Position numbers and translations under genes: made by a program
From: Polyangia bacterium
GTDB lineage: Bacteria > Myxococcota_A > Polyangia > Polyangiales > Sandaracinaceae
DNA length: 41,940 nt
Assembly: GCA_030426845.1 (NCBI GenBank)
Contig: JAUHXR010000040.1
Location: 1-41,940, forward strand
Reading direction: 5' to 3'
Notes under the pieces: model-generated
What the model was told of the DNA's origin: nothing
What the model saw: the letters and a program-made list of their open reading frames with translations, nothing else
Database searches by the model: none
Part shown: positions 25,347-34,748 of the stretch, piece after piece
How the letters are laid out: each line of letters starts with the position of its first letter
Numbering within the stretch: the stretch's first letter is position 1

Positions 25347-26630
25347 GTGACCGACCTCCCTCGCGACGACTCGGGGCGGCTGCGACGCCGCCTCGACGTG
25401 CTCCGCGCCGACTTCCACCCGCGGTACGTGGTGTGGGAGCTGACGCTGCGCTGCGACCACGCGTGCACCCACTGCGGGTCGCGCGCAGGCGCGGCGCGCG
25501 AGACGGAGCTGTCCACCCGCGAGGCGCTCCGCGTGGTCGACGAGCTCGCCGAGCTCGGCACCGGCGAGGTCGTCCTGATCGGCGGCGAGGCCTACCTCCA
25601 CGACGGGTTCCTCGACGTGATCCGCGCGCTGCGGCGCAAGCGCATCACCCCGATCATGACGACCGGGGGGCGCGGGGTGACCCGCGAGCTCGCGCACGCG
25701 ATGGCGGACGCAGGGCTCGCGCGCGTGTCCGTCAGCATCGACGGGCTGCGCGAGACCCACGACGCGATGCGCGCGCGCCGCGGCTCGTTCGACGACGCGC
25801 TCGCCGCGCTCGAGCACGTGGCCGAGGCGGCGATGGTGCCGATGGCGAACACCAACCTGAACCGCTTCAACCAGGCGGATCTCGAGCCGCTGTACGAGGT
25901 CCTCGCGCAGCGCGGGGTGCGCGCGTGGCAGGTGCAGCTCACCGCCCCGCTCGGCCGCGCCGCGGACCGGCCCGAGATGCTCCTGCAGCCGTACGATCTG
26001 CTGCAGCTCGTCCCGCGGATCGCGGCGGTCAAGGAGCGCGGCCTCGCGCGTGGGCTCCTGATGATGCCGGGCAACAACCTCGGCTACTTCGGGCCCGAGG
26101 AGGGCCTGCTCCGCTCGCAGCGGCCCGAAGACGGCGACCACTGGGGCGGGTGCCAGGCGGGGCGCTTCGTCATGGGCATCGAGTCGGACGGGGCGGTGAA
26201 GGGCTGCCCGTCGCTCCAGACCAAGGCCTACGTCGGCGGGCACGCGCCGGCGCGCTCCATCCGCTCGATCTGGGAGGGCTCGGACGAGCTCGCGTTCACG
26301 CGGTCCCGGACCCGCGACGATCTGTGGGGCTACTGCGCGGGCTGCGCGTTCGCGGAGCCCTGCCTCGGCGGCTGCTCGTTCACCGCCCACGCCTTCTTCG
26401 GCCGCCCCGGCAACAACCCGTACTGCCACTTCCGCGCGCGCGACTTCGCCCGGCGCGGCCTGCGCGAGCGGCTGGTCCCCGCCGATCCCGCCGACGGGGA
26501 CCCCTTCGACCACGGGCTGTTCACGCTCGAGGTCGAGCCGCTCGACGCGCCCGAGCCGCCGGCGCCGGAGCGTGAGGCCCTCGTCCAGATCGGGCGGCGG
26601 CCGGCCCGCATGATCCACGGCCGCGGCTGA
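25347..26630 (+). CDS. Radical SAM/SPASM peptide-maturase-like enzyme
   Basis: 427 residues. Cluster motif C36-x3-C40-x2-C43 (CDHACTHC), GGE at about 77-79, and SIDG later in the barrel. The SPASM region has cysteines at about 269 (GGCQAGRF), 287 (KGCPS), 330-343 (CAGCAFAEPCLGGC) and NPYCHF, enough for two auxiliary Fe-S clusters. This is typical of enzymes that modify ribosomal peptides or proteins and of quinohemoprotein or sulfatase maturases. The Cys-rich protein encoded 33 bp upstream is the obvious candidate partner. The GTG start is preceded by TACGCT at 7 nt and has no ribosome site. It is not closely similar by eye to the radical SAM gene at 4,921. Confidence 0.9.
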   Translation: MTDLPRDDSGRLRRRLDVLRADFHPRYVVWELTLRCDHACTHCGSRAGAARETELSTREALRVVDELAELGTGEVVLIGGEAYLHDGFLDVIRALRRKRITPIMTTGGRGVTRELAHAMADAGLARVSVSIDGLRETHDAMRARRGSFDDALAALEHVAEAAMVPMANTNLNRFNQADLEPLYEVLAQRGVRAWQVQLTAPLGRAADRPEMLLQPYDLLQLVPRIAAVKERGLARGLLMMPGNNLGYFGPEEGLLRSQRPEDGDHWGGCQAGRFVMGIESDGAVKGCPSLQTKAYVGGHAPARSIRSIWEGSDELAFTRSRTRDDLWGYCAGCAFAEPCLGGCSFTAHAFFGRPGNNPYCHFRARDFARRGLRERLVPADPADGDPFDHGLFTLEVEPLDAPEPPAPEREALVQIGRRPARMIHGRG

Positions 26631-26713
26631 TCCTCAACCGACAGCCTCTGCGTCCCGAACCCGGCTCGACGCGCGCTTCGGCTTGCGCTCGGACCGTTCC
26701 GTCCCCATGCGTT

Positions 26714-26733
26714 GGGCGGCGGAAGAGCCGCCC
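26714..26733. other. Perfect 7 bp stem-loop upstream of the peroxiredoxin gene
   Basis: GGGCGGC and GCCGCCC enclose a six-base loop (GGAAGA). It lies 84 bp past the radical SAM stop and just before the GAGGAG ribosome site of the next gene. It could end the radical SAM transcript (no T-tract follows) or form a 5' leader hairpin. Confidence 0.4.
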
Positions 26734-26754
26734 CCTGATCGAGGAGACCACATC

Positions 26755-27255
26755 GTGACCATCAGCGTAGGCGACCGCATCGGCGACGCGACCCTCTACG
26801 AGTCCCGCGAGTTCGGCGAGTTCTGTCCCGCGGGCCCCGCGCCCGTGTCCGTGGCGGAGGCCGCGGCCGGCAAGAAGATCGTCCTGTTCGGGCTCCCCGG
26901 GGCCTACACCCCGACCTGCTCGGCCCAGCACGTGCCTGGCTACAAGAAGCACGCGGCCGACCTCAAGGCCAAGGGCGTCGACGAGATCTGGTGCGTCTCG
27001 GTCAACGACGGCTTCGTGATGGCGGCCTGGGGCCGCGACGAGGACGCGCTCGAGGAGATCCGCTTCCTCGGCGACGGGAGCGCGCAGCTCGCCAAGGCGC
27101 TCGGCCTGGAGCTCGACCTCTCCGCGCACGGGATGGGCCTGCGGATGAAGCGCTTCTCGATGCTGCTCGAGGATGGCGTCGTGAAGCAGCTCAACGTCGA
27201 GGGCCCCGGCAAGTTCGAGGTCTCCGACGCCGAGACGATGCTCGGCCAGCTCTGA
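26755..27255 (+). CDS. Type II (Prx5-like) peroxiredoxin
   Basis: 166 residues. The peroxidatic Cys55 sits in PGAYTPTCS, the type II/Prx5 active-site loop, and Cys80 (GVDEIWCVSVND) lies 25 residues later, the same spacing as the Cys51/Cys76 pair of plant PrxII. FVMAAWGRDE and RFSMLLEDGVV are further family motifs. The enzyme reduces hydrogen or organic peroxides in the cytoplasm with thiol donors such as thioredoxin or glutaredoxin. The GTG start is supported by GAGGAG; the longer upstream frame is not needed. With msrC, it gives two oxidative-stress enzymes within 4 kb. Confidence 0.93.
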   Translation: MTISVGDRIGDATLYESREFGEFCPAGPAPVSVAEAAAGKKIVLFGLPGAYTPTCSAQHVPGYKKHAADLKAKGVDEIWCVSVNDGFVMAAWGRDEDALEEIRFLGDGSAQLAKALGLELDLSAHGMGLRMKRFSMLLEDGVVKQLNVEGPGKFEVSDAETMLGQL

Positions 27256-27286
27256 TCTCTCGGATCACGCGCGAACACGGCGGCCT

Positions 27287-28342
27287 TCAGGGGCGCGGGT
27301 GCGCGACGAAGAACTCCCACATCGCCTCGGTGGCCGAGATGTCGTTCGTGTTCGGCCCGAGGAAGGGGATCGAGTTGCCTCCCGGCCACTGATGGCCGCC
27401 GCCGTCGATCGTGCAGAGGCGGACCGTCGCGTCCGCCTGACAGCCCGTCCACTCCTCACAGCGCGCGTCGCCGTTGGTGAAGTAGGTCGTGGGCCCCGCG
27501 GAGCACCCGTTGCGCCGCGCCCAGTCCTCCATCGTCGCGCGTACACTGAGCTGACCGGCGAAGCCGTCGTAGGGGACGATGCGATCCCCGGTGCCGTGGA
27601 AGTGCATCACGGGGACGGGGCGGCTCGGCGCGCAGGACGTCGTCGCGTTGGGGCCCGCCACCGGGCCGATGGCGGCGATCCGATCGGCGAGCTCGCACGC
27701 GAGCCGGTGGCTCATGTAGCCCCCGTTCGACAGGCCGGTCGCGAACACGCGCCGCTCGTCCACGCAGAGCTCGGACGCGAGCCGATCGATCATCGCGCGC
27801 GTGAAGCCGACGTCGTCGACGTCCTGGCTCATGGCGGTGCCGCAGCAGAGGCCGCCGTTCCACGTCGCGCCGACGCCCTCGGGGTGGACCGCGACGAAGC
27901 CGTGCCGGTCGGCTGCGGCGTTCATCTCCGACAACACGATCTGCTGGCTCGCGCTCGACATGCGGCCGTGGAAGTTGAGCACCACCGGCGTGGCCGCCGA
28001 GGGCGAGTAGCCCGGGGGGACGTGGACCACGAAGGTGCGCTCGCGGCCGTCGTGCGTCAGCGTCCAGCGCCGGTCGTTCGCGCCGGGGTCGCGCCCGCAG
28101 CCGCCCCCGGTCGATCCGGGCCCCGCGTCGACGCCCGGCGCGGGGGGCCCGGCGTCGCTCCCGCTCGCCGGCGGGCCTGCGTCCGCGGCTCCCACTGGGG
28201 GCCCGGCGTCGCCCCCGACCCGCGGCGGACCCGCGTCGACGCCGGGGCGCGGGCCGGGGCCGGAGTCGACCGCGGCGGCGCCGCCGTCGCAGGCGGCGCA
28301 GAGCAGAACGAGCACGGGGAGCACGGGGAGCACGAAGCGCAT
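27287..28342 (-). CDS. Secreted LpqC/PHB-depolymerase-type esterase lipoprotein
   Basis: 351 residues. Lipoprotein signal MRFVLPVLPVLVLLCAAC, then a linker of DAGPP-type units to about residue 80. The esterase domain carries VVLNFHGRM (oxyanion region), the nucleophile elbow GLSNGGYM, an Asp in GTGDRIVPYDG and the catalytic His in GGGHQWPG. This is the COG3509 group, which includes polyhydroxybutyrate depolymerases, feruloyl esterases and LpqC; the exact ester is unknown. It should act outside the inner membrane. The start matches the signal peptide; no clear ribosome site is seen. Confidence 0.9.
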   Translation of the reverse strand: MRFVLPVLPVLVLLCAACDGGAAAVDSGPGPRPGVDAGPPRVGGDAGPPVGAADAGPPASGSDAGPPAPGVDAGPGSTGGGCGRDPGANDRRWTLTHDGRERTFVVHVPPGYSPSAATPVVLNFHGRMSSASQQIVLSEMNAAADRHGFVAVHPEGVGATWNGGLCCGTAMSQDVDDVGFTRAMIDRLASELCVDERRVFATGLSNGGYMSHRLACELADRIAAIGPVAGPNATTSCAPSRPVPVMHFHGTGDRIVPYDGFAGQLSVRATMEDWARRNGCSAGPTTYFTNGDARCEEWTGCQADATVRLCTIDGGGHQWPGGNSIPFLGPNTNDISATEAMWEFFVAHPRP

Positions 28343-28615
28343 AGGCGAGGTCTCTGCACATGCCGTGCGCGCCGCGCCGCGCCTCCTCCGGCCCGATCTG
28401 CCGCCCCGGGCGACACACGCGGTCGGGACGCCGAGCCCCAGCCGAGGCCACCTCTCGCGCGGCCAGAGCGCGCGCCGCGCGGCCCCACCCCGTGACAACC
28501 CGTAACAAGCCGCGACGCCCGGCCGGCTACCCCGGAGGAGGTGCTCGATGCGCGACTGGCGGGGCGGACCCGGCGGCGCGGCGCCTCGACCGACCTCGAC
28601 CTGAAGGAGGCCTCC

Positions 28616-30106
28616 GTGGAAGCTCGCATGACAACCTCACCGCTCCTCGTCCCGGGCGCGTGGGCCACCGCCCTCGCCGCCGCCCTCGCGCTCGCGGGGT
28701 GCGCCGCCGACGTGGGCGCCCCCGACGCGCTCGAGTCGACGAGCGCCCCGCTCACCATCGGAACCGCGCCCACCCCGCTCGGCCCGCACGGCTCGAGCGG
28801 CGGCACGTTCTCGCACTGCACCGGCGACATGGCGGAGGGCTTCATCAGCCTCGGGACCGTCTACTACCCGACCCCGCGGAGGACGCGCTGCGGCACCTAC
28901 GTGCCCGACCTGGACGTCGTCCTCGTGCGGCGAGCCCTCGGCAGCTCGGCGGGGAGCTACGCCCCGCTCGGCGAGCACCTCGCGAGCCACGGCTACGTCG
29001 TCGCGGTGCTCCAGTACACCGATCTCGCGGGCGCGATGGACTACCTCCACGATCACTTCCCGCTCAGCGGGCGGGTCGGGCTGTTCGGCCACAGCCGCGG
29101 CGGGCTAGAGATCGGGACGCGGGTCGGGGACGTCGAGGACGGGGGCGACGACGTCCGCGCGGTGGTCCTCCTCAACCCGGTCGTGGCTCGTGACGGAGTC
29201 GCGATCGACGCCCCGGACCTCGACGCAGTCGACGGCCTCCTCGCCATCCACTCCGTCCAGGACAACGATCCCGGCACCTGGGGGGACACGGTGCCCGGCG
29301 ACTCACGGGAGTCCGTCTGGAGGGTCGCCGACCGCGTGGCCGACCGGCGGGTCGTCGGGGACGTCGACCTCGTGTTCGTCCCGGGCGCCCACTACATCCA
29401 GGGCGGGCGCGCGACGCTCGGCTACACCACCGCGTTCCTCGACGCGCACCTGCGCGGGTCGATCGCCAACCGGACCTACTTCTCGGTTCAGTCCTTGCTG
29501 CCCAACCTCTCGAACTTCGAGCGACCGGTCGGTCAGTTCCATCGGCAGTCGTCTGACCACATCGTCTCGGACTTCGACGCGCACGCCCTCGCGCCCACGC
29601 CCGGCCCGGGGATGACCATCGTGGACACGGGGAGCACCTACGACCTGGACGACTTCTCGCCGCATCACACGCGCGCGGTACGCGCCCGCCGGCTGCCGGG
29701 CGCCCGGGCGCCGGCGCTCCACTTCAACCTGCCCGCGCCGGTCTCGACCTACAGCTCGCGGTACGTCTCGTTCCGGGCGTCGCAGATCTACGACCCGAAA
29801 GGGATGACCTCGGGCGATCCCGTAGAGCTCCGCGTCCAGGTGTGCTCGGGCACCGTGTGCGCGACCGAGAGCGTCGGTGACCTGAACTTCCCCATCGAGG
29901 TCAACCCGCTGACGGTGGCCTCGACCGGAGAGGTCGTGGACGCCACGAAGAACGGGATGCGGACGTTCACCGTCCGCCTCTCGAGCTACGAGGACGCAGG
30001 CGTCGACCTGACCGGCATCACGCGCGTGAGCCTGTTGTTCGAGCCGGGCTCGACGCGAGACTTCTGGGTCGACGACGTCGAGATCATCTCGCCGTTCGCG
30101 CCGTAG
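28616..30106 (+). CDS. Secreted alpha/beta hydrolase lipoprotein with C-terminal beta-domain
   Basis: 496 residues from the GTG at 28,616, chosen because GAAGGAGG lies 5 nt before it; an ATG at 28,628 is the alternative. Lipobox LAGCAAD. The N-terminal half is a chlorophyllase/dienelactone-hydrolase-like fold with RALGSSAGSYAPLGEHLASH and the nucleophile elbow GLFGHSRGG; PGAHYI carries the likely catalytic His. The C-terminal ~180 residues are beta-rich (LHFNLPAPVSTY, then VELRVQVCSGTVC) and may bind polymer or cell wall. The 273 bp spacer before it, shared with the divergent esterase gene, shows no other feature. With 27,287-28,342 it makes a pair of exported hydrolases. Confidence 0.85.
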   Translation: MEARMTTSPLLVPGAWATALAAALALAGCAADVGAPDALESTSAPLTIGTAPTPLGPHGSSGGTFSHCTGDMAEGFISLGTVYYPTPRRTRCGTYVPDLDVVLVRRALGSSAGSYAPLGEHLASHGYVVAVLQYTDLAGAMDYLHDHFPLSGRVGLFGHSRGGLEIGTRVGDVEDGGDDVRAVVLLNPVVARDGVAIDAPDLDAVDGLLAIHSVQDNDPGTWGDTVPGDSRESVWRVADRVADRRVVGDVDLVFVPGAHYIQGGRATLGYTTAFLDAHLRGSIANRTYFSVQSLLPNLSNFERPVGQFHRQSSDHIVSDFDAHALAPTPGPGMTIVDTGSTYDLDDFSPHHTRAVRARRLPGARAPALHFNLPAPVSTYSSRYVSFRASQIYDPKGMTSGDPVELRVQVCSGTVCATESVGDLNFPIEVNPLTVASTGEVVDATKNGMRTFTVRLSSYEDAGVDLTGITRVSLLFEPGSTRDFWVDDVEIISPFAP

Positions 30107-30122
30107 TACCCGCAGCCCGGAG

Positions 30123-30150
30123 CCGGGGCCGTCGCGATACGCGGCCTCGG
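30123..30150. terminator. GC-rich stem-loop between convergent genes
   Basis: CCGGGGCCG and CGGCCTCGG pair at 8 of 9 positions around a 10-base loop. The stem starts 17 bp past the hydrolase stop and precedes the barrel gene's stop on the other strand. There is no T-tract, so the terminator call is tentative. Confidence 0.35.
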
Positions 30151-30189
30151 CGTTCGAGCCGGACCGGAGTCGATCGGGATCCGCAGCCG

Positions 30190-30858
30190 CTACAGCCGGA
30201 ACCCGACGCTCAGCTCGGCGTTCGTGAGGAAGTTGAGGTTCGACCCTCCGCTCACGCCAGCCCCCGGGCTGCTCGGCGACTCCACGCCGTAGAGGAAGTC
30301 GAGGCGCAGGCCGCCCCGAAGGAACAGGGACGCCCCGGGCTGCACCAGGAGGCCGAACGGGAGCTGCCCGTGGAAGCCGCCGCCCGTCACCGCGACGTTG
30401 AGCCCGCCGCCCACCGGCTCGGTTCGGTAGGAGTAGTACCCGCCCGCGCCGACGCCCACGTAGAAGGCCATCCCGTGGACGATCGCCAGGTGATAGAGCC
30501 CCTGCACGGTCGCCCCGACCCCGTAGGTCTCCTGGGACTGCGCGCCGTCGATCCCCGCAAACAGGAAGATCCCATTGACGGCGAGGCGAACCTGGAACGC
30601 GTCGGTGATCATCCAGCCGCCGCCGATCGAGGGGAGCGAGAAGACAGTGTTCTGCGAGCGGCCGCCGCCGACGTCCGGGCTCGTCGAGCCGTAGGCCCAA
30701 CCGCCGGTGGCCGAGACGAAGAGGCTGAAGCGCCCTGCGCGCAGGAGCGTCTCGTCGTTGATCGTCCGCGTGCGGAAATCGCTACCCGACACCCGCGTCT
30801 GGGCGGCGGCGGGGGCAGCGGCGAGGAGGAGCAAGCCAGTGAGGATCAGGGTCTTCAT
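30190..30858 (-). CDS. Small outer-membrane beta-barrel-like protein
   Basis: 222 residues. Signal peptide MKTLILTGLLLLAAAPAAAQ, then many short alternating strands separated by Gly-rich turns (SLFVSATGGWAYGSTSP, then GGGFHGQLPFGLLVQPG). It ends with AELSVGFRL, an aromatic-containing terminal strand like the Bam signal. This fits an outer-membrane barrel of about eight strands, as in OmpA/OmpX-like or OmpW-like proteins, but no family is certain. The ATG at 30,858 gives a perfect signal peptide. Just upstream is a hemerythrin-like remnant on the other strand. Confidence 0.78.
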   Translation of the reverse strand: MKTLILTGLLLLAAAPAAAQTRVSGSDFRTRTINDETLLRAGRFSLFVSATGGWAYGSTSPDVGGGRSQNTVFSLPSIGGGWMITDAFQVRLAVNGIFLFAGIDGAQSQETYGVGATVQGLYHLAIVHGMAFYVGVGAGGYYSYRTEPVGGGLNVAVTGGGFHGQLPFGLLVQPGASLFLRGGLRLDFLYGVESPSSPGAGVSGGSNLNFLTNAELSVGFRL

Positions 30859-30922
30859 GCCGCGAGCGTGAGGGGCGATCTGGCCGTGGGCAACTGCTCC
30901 TTCCGCAAGCTCCAGGTCCACC

Positions 30923-31027
30923 GGCGGCGAGCTCGACGACAAGTTCTTCGCCTTCCTCAAGAGCTGGCTCGCGGCTCACATCTGCGGCATCGACCAGAAG
31001 TACGCCGCGCACGAGCACGCCGCGTGA
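30923..31027 (+). pseudogene. C-terminal remnant of a bacteriohemerythrin-like gene
   Basis: A short frame ends in ELDDKFFAFLKSWLAAHICG, then IDQKYAAHEHAA and TGA at 31,025. The W-L-x-x-H-I-x-x-x-D-x-K-Y pattern is the last iron-binding helix of bacteriohemerythrins (for example FLKDWLVNHI, then D-KY). The rest of the protein, with the earlier His/Glu ligands, is absent: the frame has a stop at 30,869-30,871 and the space is taken by the barrel gene's start. It therefore looks like a decayed 3' end, possibly left by a deletion. The assignment rests on 35 residues. Confidence 0.5.
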
Positions 31028-31105
31028 CGAGGTGAGCCTCGCGCCACCGACCCACACCGCCGACGATTCCGCTTGCAACCCCCGGGAAGTCTGCGAACCA
31101 GGGGC

Positions 31106-32380
31106 GTGACTTTTGACGAGCTCGGGCTGAATCGCCCGCTGTTGAGGGCCGTCCGCGACGCCGGCTACGAAGAACCGACCCCGATCCAGCGCGCGGCGAT
31201 CGAGCCCGCGCTCGCCGGCCGCGATGTGCTCGGGTGCGCGCAGACCGGCACCGGCAAGACCGCCGCCTTCGGCCTCCCGCTGCTGCAGCGCCTCGACGCG
31301 CAGGCGGGCGACGAGACCACGCTCCGCGCCCTGGTGCTGACTCCGACACGCGAGCTCGCCGCGCAGATCGGCGACTCGCTGCGGGTCTACGGCAAGCACC
31401 TCGAGATCTGGCACACGGTGATCTTCGGCGGCGTCAACGACAAGCCGCAGATCAAGGAGCTCGATCGAGGGATCGACGCGCTCATCGCGACCCCGGGCCG
31501 CCTGCTCGACCTGATGGGGCGCGGTCACGTGGACCTGAGCGACATCTCGATCTTCGTCCTCGACGAGGCCGATCGCATGCTCGACATGGGCTTCTTGCCC
31601 GACGTGAAGCGCGTGATCGCGAAGCTGCCGAAGAAGCGCCAGACGCTGTTCTTCTCGGCCACGATGCCGCCGCCGATCAAGGAGCTCGCCGACGGCCTCC
31701 TCCACGACCCGGTCCACGTCGCGGTCGATCCGGTCAGCTCGGCCGCCGAGCGCGTGAGCCAGCGCGTCTACTTCGTCGACAAGGCGGACAAGCGCCGGCT
31801 CCTCGTGCGCCTGCTCGAGAAGGACGAGCTCCGCCACACCCTCGTCTTCACGCGGACCAAGCACGGCGCCAACCGCGTCGTGCAGCACCTCGGCAAGGCG
31901 GGCATCGAGTCGGCCGCGATCCACGGCAACAAGTCCCAGGGCGCGCGGACCCGCGCGCTGGACGGCTTCCGCTCGGGATCGCTGAACGTCCTCGTGGCCA
32001 CCGACCTCGCGGCGCGCGGCATCGACGTCGAGAACATCAGCCACGTGATCAACTTCGACCTGCCGAACGTGCCCGAGACCTACGTGCACCGGATCGGCCG
32101 GACCGCGCGCGCGGGCGCGTCGGGGATCGCGCTGTCCTTCTGCGAGGCCGAGGAGCGCCCGTACCTCGCGGACATCGAGCGCCTGATCGGCGAGCACCTC
32201 GAGCGCGTCGACGAGCACCCCTACCCGGCGAGCGAGCCCCCGCCCCGCGCGACCGACCTGACGCCGCGCAAGGGCGGCGGAGGCAGCGGCGGCGCCCCCC
32301 GGCCCGGCGGCGGCTCGCGCCGGGGTCGAGGCGGACGCGGCGGCGGCGGCGGTCGTCGGCGCAACTCCGGCCGTCGCTGA
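31106..32380 (+). CDS. rhlE: DEAD-box RNA helicase, RhlE type
   Basis: 424 residues. All DEAD-box motifs are visible: Q motif PTPIQRAAI, walker [48 protein letters not shown] and HRIGRTARA. The C-terminus is a basic Gly/Arg-rich tail ([14 protein letters not shown]), typical of RhlE-like proteins and used for RNA contact. It unwinds RNA duplexes using ATP, in ribosome assembly or RNA decay. The GTG at 31,106 (VTFDELGL) matches the family N-terminus; a TTG at 31,073 is less likely. Symbol by similarity only. Confidence 0.93.
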   Translation: MTFDELGLNRPLLRAVRDAGYEEPTPIQRAAIEPALAGRDVLGCAQTGTGKTAAFGLPLLQRLDAQAGDETTLRALVLTPTRELAAQIGDSLRVYGKHLEIWHTVIFGGVNDKPQIKELDRGIDALIATPGRLLDLMGRGHVDLSDISIFVLDEADRMLDMGFLPDVKRVIAKLPKKRQTLFFSATMPPPIKELADGLLHDPVHVAVDPVSSAAERVSQRVYFVDKADKRRLLVRLLEKDELRHTLVFTRTKHGANRVVQHLGKAGIESAAIHGNKSQGARTRALDGFRSGSLNVLVATDLAARGIDVENISHVINFDLPNVPETYVHRIGRTARAGASGIALSFCEAEERPYLADIERLIGEHLERVDEHPYPASEPPPRATDLTPRKGGGGSGGAPRPGGGSRRGRGGRGGGGGRRRNSGRR

Positions 32381-32519
32381 GCCCCCTCGACGACCCCGAC
32401 GCCCGCAAGACCCCCCTGCAGCGATCGCGACGGTTTGATCGCGGTCTTCGGCGCCGAGCCTTCCTCGACGATAGGCGCCGCGGGCGGCCGCCGGGGTCCG
32501 TCCGGGCACCGGATCGCGG

Positions 32520-32548
32520 TTGACACTGAACGCCTGAGCAGTCACAGT
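32520..32548 (+). promoter_or_regulatory. SOS promoter with a LexA-like operator before the mutasome operon
   Basis: A consensus -35 box, TTGACA (32,520-32,525), is followed directly by CTGAAC-N7-CAG (32,526-32,541). This resembles the GTTCAG-containing box reported for Myxococcus xanthus LexA, read on the other strand (from memory, about 14 of 17 positions of that degenerate consensus). It would fill the space between -35 and a weak -10 near 32,543-32,548, a classic repressor position. imuA-imuB-dnaE2 is SOS-regulated in other bacteria, which supports the call. Confidence 0.5.
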
Positions 32549-32597
32549 GACCGCTCCGGAAACGTCTCCGGATCCGTGGACCCCGATCGGAGGCGAG

Positions 32598-33263
32598 GTG
32601 GCGGCCCGCGTCCTCGAGCTACATCACTGGGCGACCCGCGTCGGTCCCGGGCTCCTCGGGGGCGGGGTGTTTCGCGCGCCGGAGCTCCCTTCGGGGCGGC
32701 CAGCCGGGCTGCCTCGGGGCCGCCTGCTCGAGCTGGCCGGCGGCGCCGACGCGAGCCGCACCACGGCCGCCGCCCAGGTGCTCCTCGAGAGCCAGCGCGA
32801 GGGCGACCCGGTAGCCTGGATCGCGCGGGCGGCCGGCGCCGAGGGCGCGGTCTACCCGCCCGATCTGGCCGCGGTCGGGCTCGATCTCGAGGCGCTGCTC
32901 TTCGTGGAGGTGCCCGCCTCGGCCGGCCCGGCCGCGACCGCCAAGGCGACCGAGGTCCTGCTGCGGACGGGCGCCTTCGGCGCGCTCGCGGTCGACCTGG
33001 CCGGCGCGGCGCCTCCGCGCGGGGACGCGTGGCTCGGTCGCCTCGCCACGCTCGCGCGCGACAAGGACTGCCGGTGCGTCTTTCTGACCGGGGAGGACGG
33101 GGCCTCGCTCGGCCCGCTCATCGCCACCCGGCTGCGCGCCCGGCGCCGCCGCCTGCGGCCCGGCCGCTTCGCTCTCCATGCGGAGATCCTCAAGGACAAG
33201 ACCGGTTGCCTACCCGAGCTCCCCGGACCGACGCGCTACCGGGGCCCAGAGGGGATGCCGTGA
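32598..33263 (+). CDS. imuA: ImuA-like RecA-related protein of the mutasome
   Basis: 221 residues from the GTG at 32,598; a longer form from GTG 32,547 (238 residues) is possible. The later start is favoured by GGAGG just upstream and by the SOS promoter, whose transcript would begin near 32,555. The protein resembles a RecA/SulA-like ATPase core: RGRLLELAGGADASRTTAAA occupies the Walker A place but lacks its Gly-Lys-Thr, and the CRCVFLTGED strand follows. ImuA (RecA-like) is the accessory partner of ImuB and DnaE2 in error-prone translesion synthesis. Context makes the assignment: imuB follows with a GTGA overlap. Residues 1-30 are variable. Confidence 0.75.
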   Translation: MAARVLELHHWATRVGPGLLGGGVFRAPELPSGRPAGLPRGRLLELAGGADASRTTAAAQVLLESQREGDPVAWIARAAGAEGAVYPPDLAAVGLDLEALLFVEVPASAGPAATAKATEVLLRTGAFGALAVDLAGAAPPRGDAWLGRLATLARDKDCRCVFLTGEDGASLGPLIATRLRARRRRLRPGRFALHAEILKDKTGCLPELPGPTRYRGPEGMP

Positions 33264-34748
33264 GCCTCCCGACCGCGGACCTGGGTCATCACCGGGTGGC
33301 CTGCGTCGACGTGCCCGCGCTCCCCCTCCAGCTCGTCGCGCGGGCGCACCCGGAGTGGGCCGACGCGCCGCTGGCGGTGGTGGAGGAGGACCACCCCCAG
33401 GCCCGCATCCTGATGGTGGACGCGCGCGCGGCCGAGCAGCGGGTCCGCGCCGGCATGCGCTACGCCACCGGGCTCCAGGTCTCGCGCCACCTCCGCGCCG
33501 CGCCGGTCCCGCGCCAGACGCTGGAGGCGGCCGAGCGCGCGCTGCTCGTCGCCCTCCAGGCCCGCACGCCGCGGGTCGAGCCGGACAGCGCGATGCCCGG
33601 GGTCTACTGGCTCGACCCGAGCGGGCTCCGCGGGCTGTTCGGGCCGCTGCACGAGTGGGCTCTTCATGTGCATGGCGCGTTGACCACCCAGGGACTGGTC
33701 GGCGCGGTGGTCGTGGGCTTCGCGCGCCTGCCCTCATGGGCCATCGCGCGCGGGACGCGCGGGGCTCACGTCCTCGCGAGCCCCGCCGAGGAGGCGGAGC
33801 GGGCGGGGCGAGCCCCCCTGAGCCGCCTCGACGTCGACCCGGAGCTGCGCGACGCCCTCCACGCGCTGGGGGTCACGCGGCTCGGGGGCTTCCTGCGCCT
33901 GCCGCGCGGCGAGGTGGGCCTGCGCTTCGGCCCGGCCGCGCGCGCGCTGCACGCGAGGCTCGCCGACGCGATGCGCGATCCGATGCAGCCGGCGCCGTTC
34001 GAGGAGCCGCTGGCGATCGAGGCCCAGCTCGAGCCGCCGACCGACGACGCGCACCGCCTGCTGTTCTGCGTCAAGGGCGCGCTCCACGCGCTCATGGGGG
34101 AGCTCCGCGGCCGGGCCCTCGCGCTGTCGGCGCTCACGCTGCGCTTCGACCTCGAGCCGCGGGGGGAGTCACCGCGCGCGCACGAGGAGCGAGTGGAGCC
34201 CGCGACGGCGACCCGCGACGAGCTGGCGGTGCTCGAGCTGGTCCGGCTCCGGGTCGCCTCGGTCGCCCTCCCCGCGCCGGTCGAGCAGGTCACGCTCACC
34301 GCGGAGCCCGCGCCGCTCGACGGGGCTCAGCTCACGCTGTTCGGTGGACGACGGCGCGACCCGACCGAGGCCCAGCGCGGCATCGCCCGGCTCCGCGCCG
34401 CGTTCGGCGACGAGGCGGTCCGGCGCGCGCGGCTCGCGAACGGCTGGCTCCCGGAGAACCGCTTCCGCTGGGAGCCCACCCGCGAGGTCGACGCGCCCCG
34501 CCCGCGGGGCGACGCGGCCGACGACGCGGGCCTCGTCCGGCGGCTCCTGTCGCCACCGCGCGCGCTGGACACCGGCTCGGACGGGCGGCCTCGGACCCGC
34601 CCGCCGCTGACCGAGCTGACCGGCCCCTACCGGCTGCAGGGCGGCTGGTGGGCTCGCGAGGCGGCGCGCGACTACTTCTTCGGCGAGCGCGAGGACGGCG
34701 CGCTCCTGTGGCTGTTCCGCGACCGCGCGGCGCGGCGGTGGTTCGTTC

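Noticed and set aside
32447-32480. Terminator hairpin after the helicase gene
   Set aside because: Only 7 bp arms with an 18-base loop and no T-tract; too weak in such GC-rich DNA.
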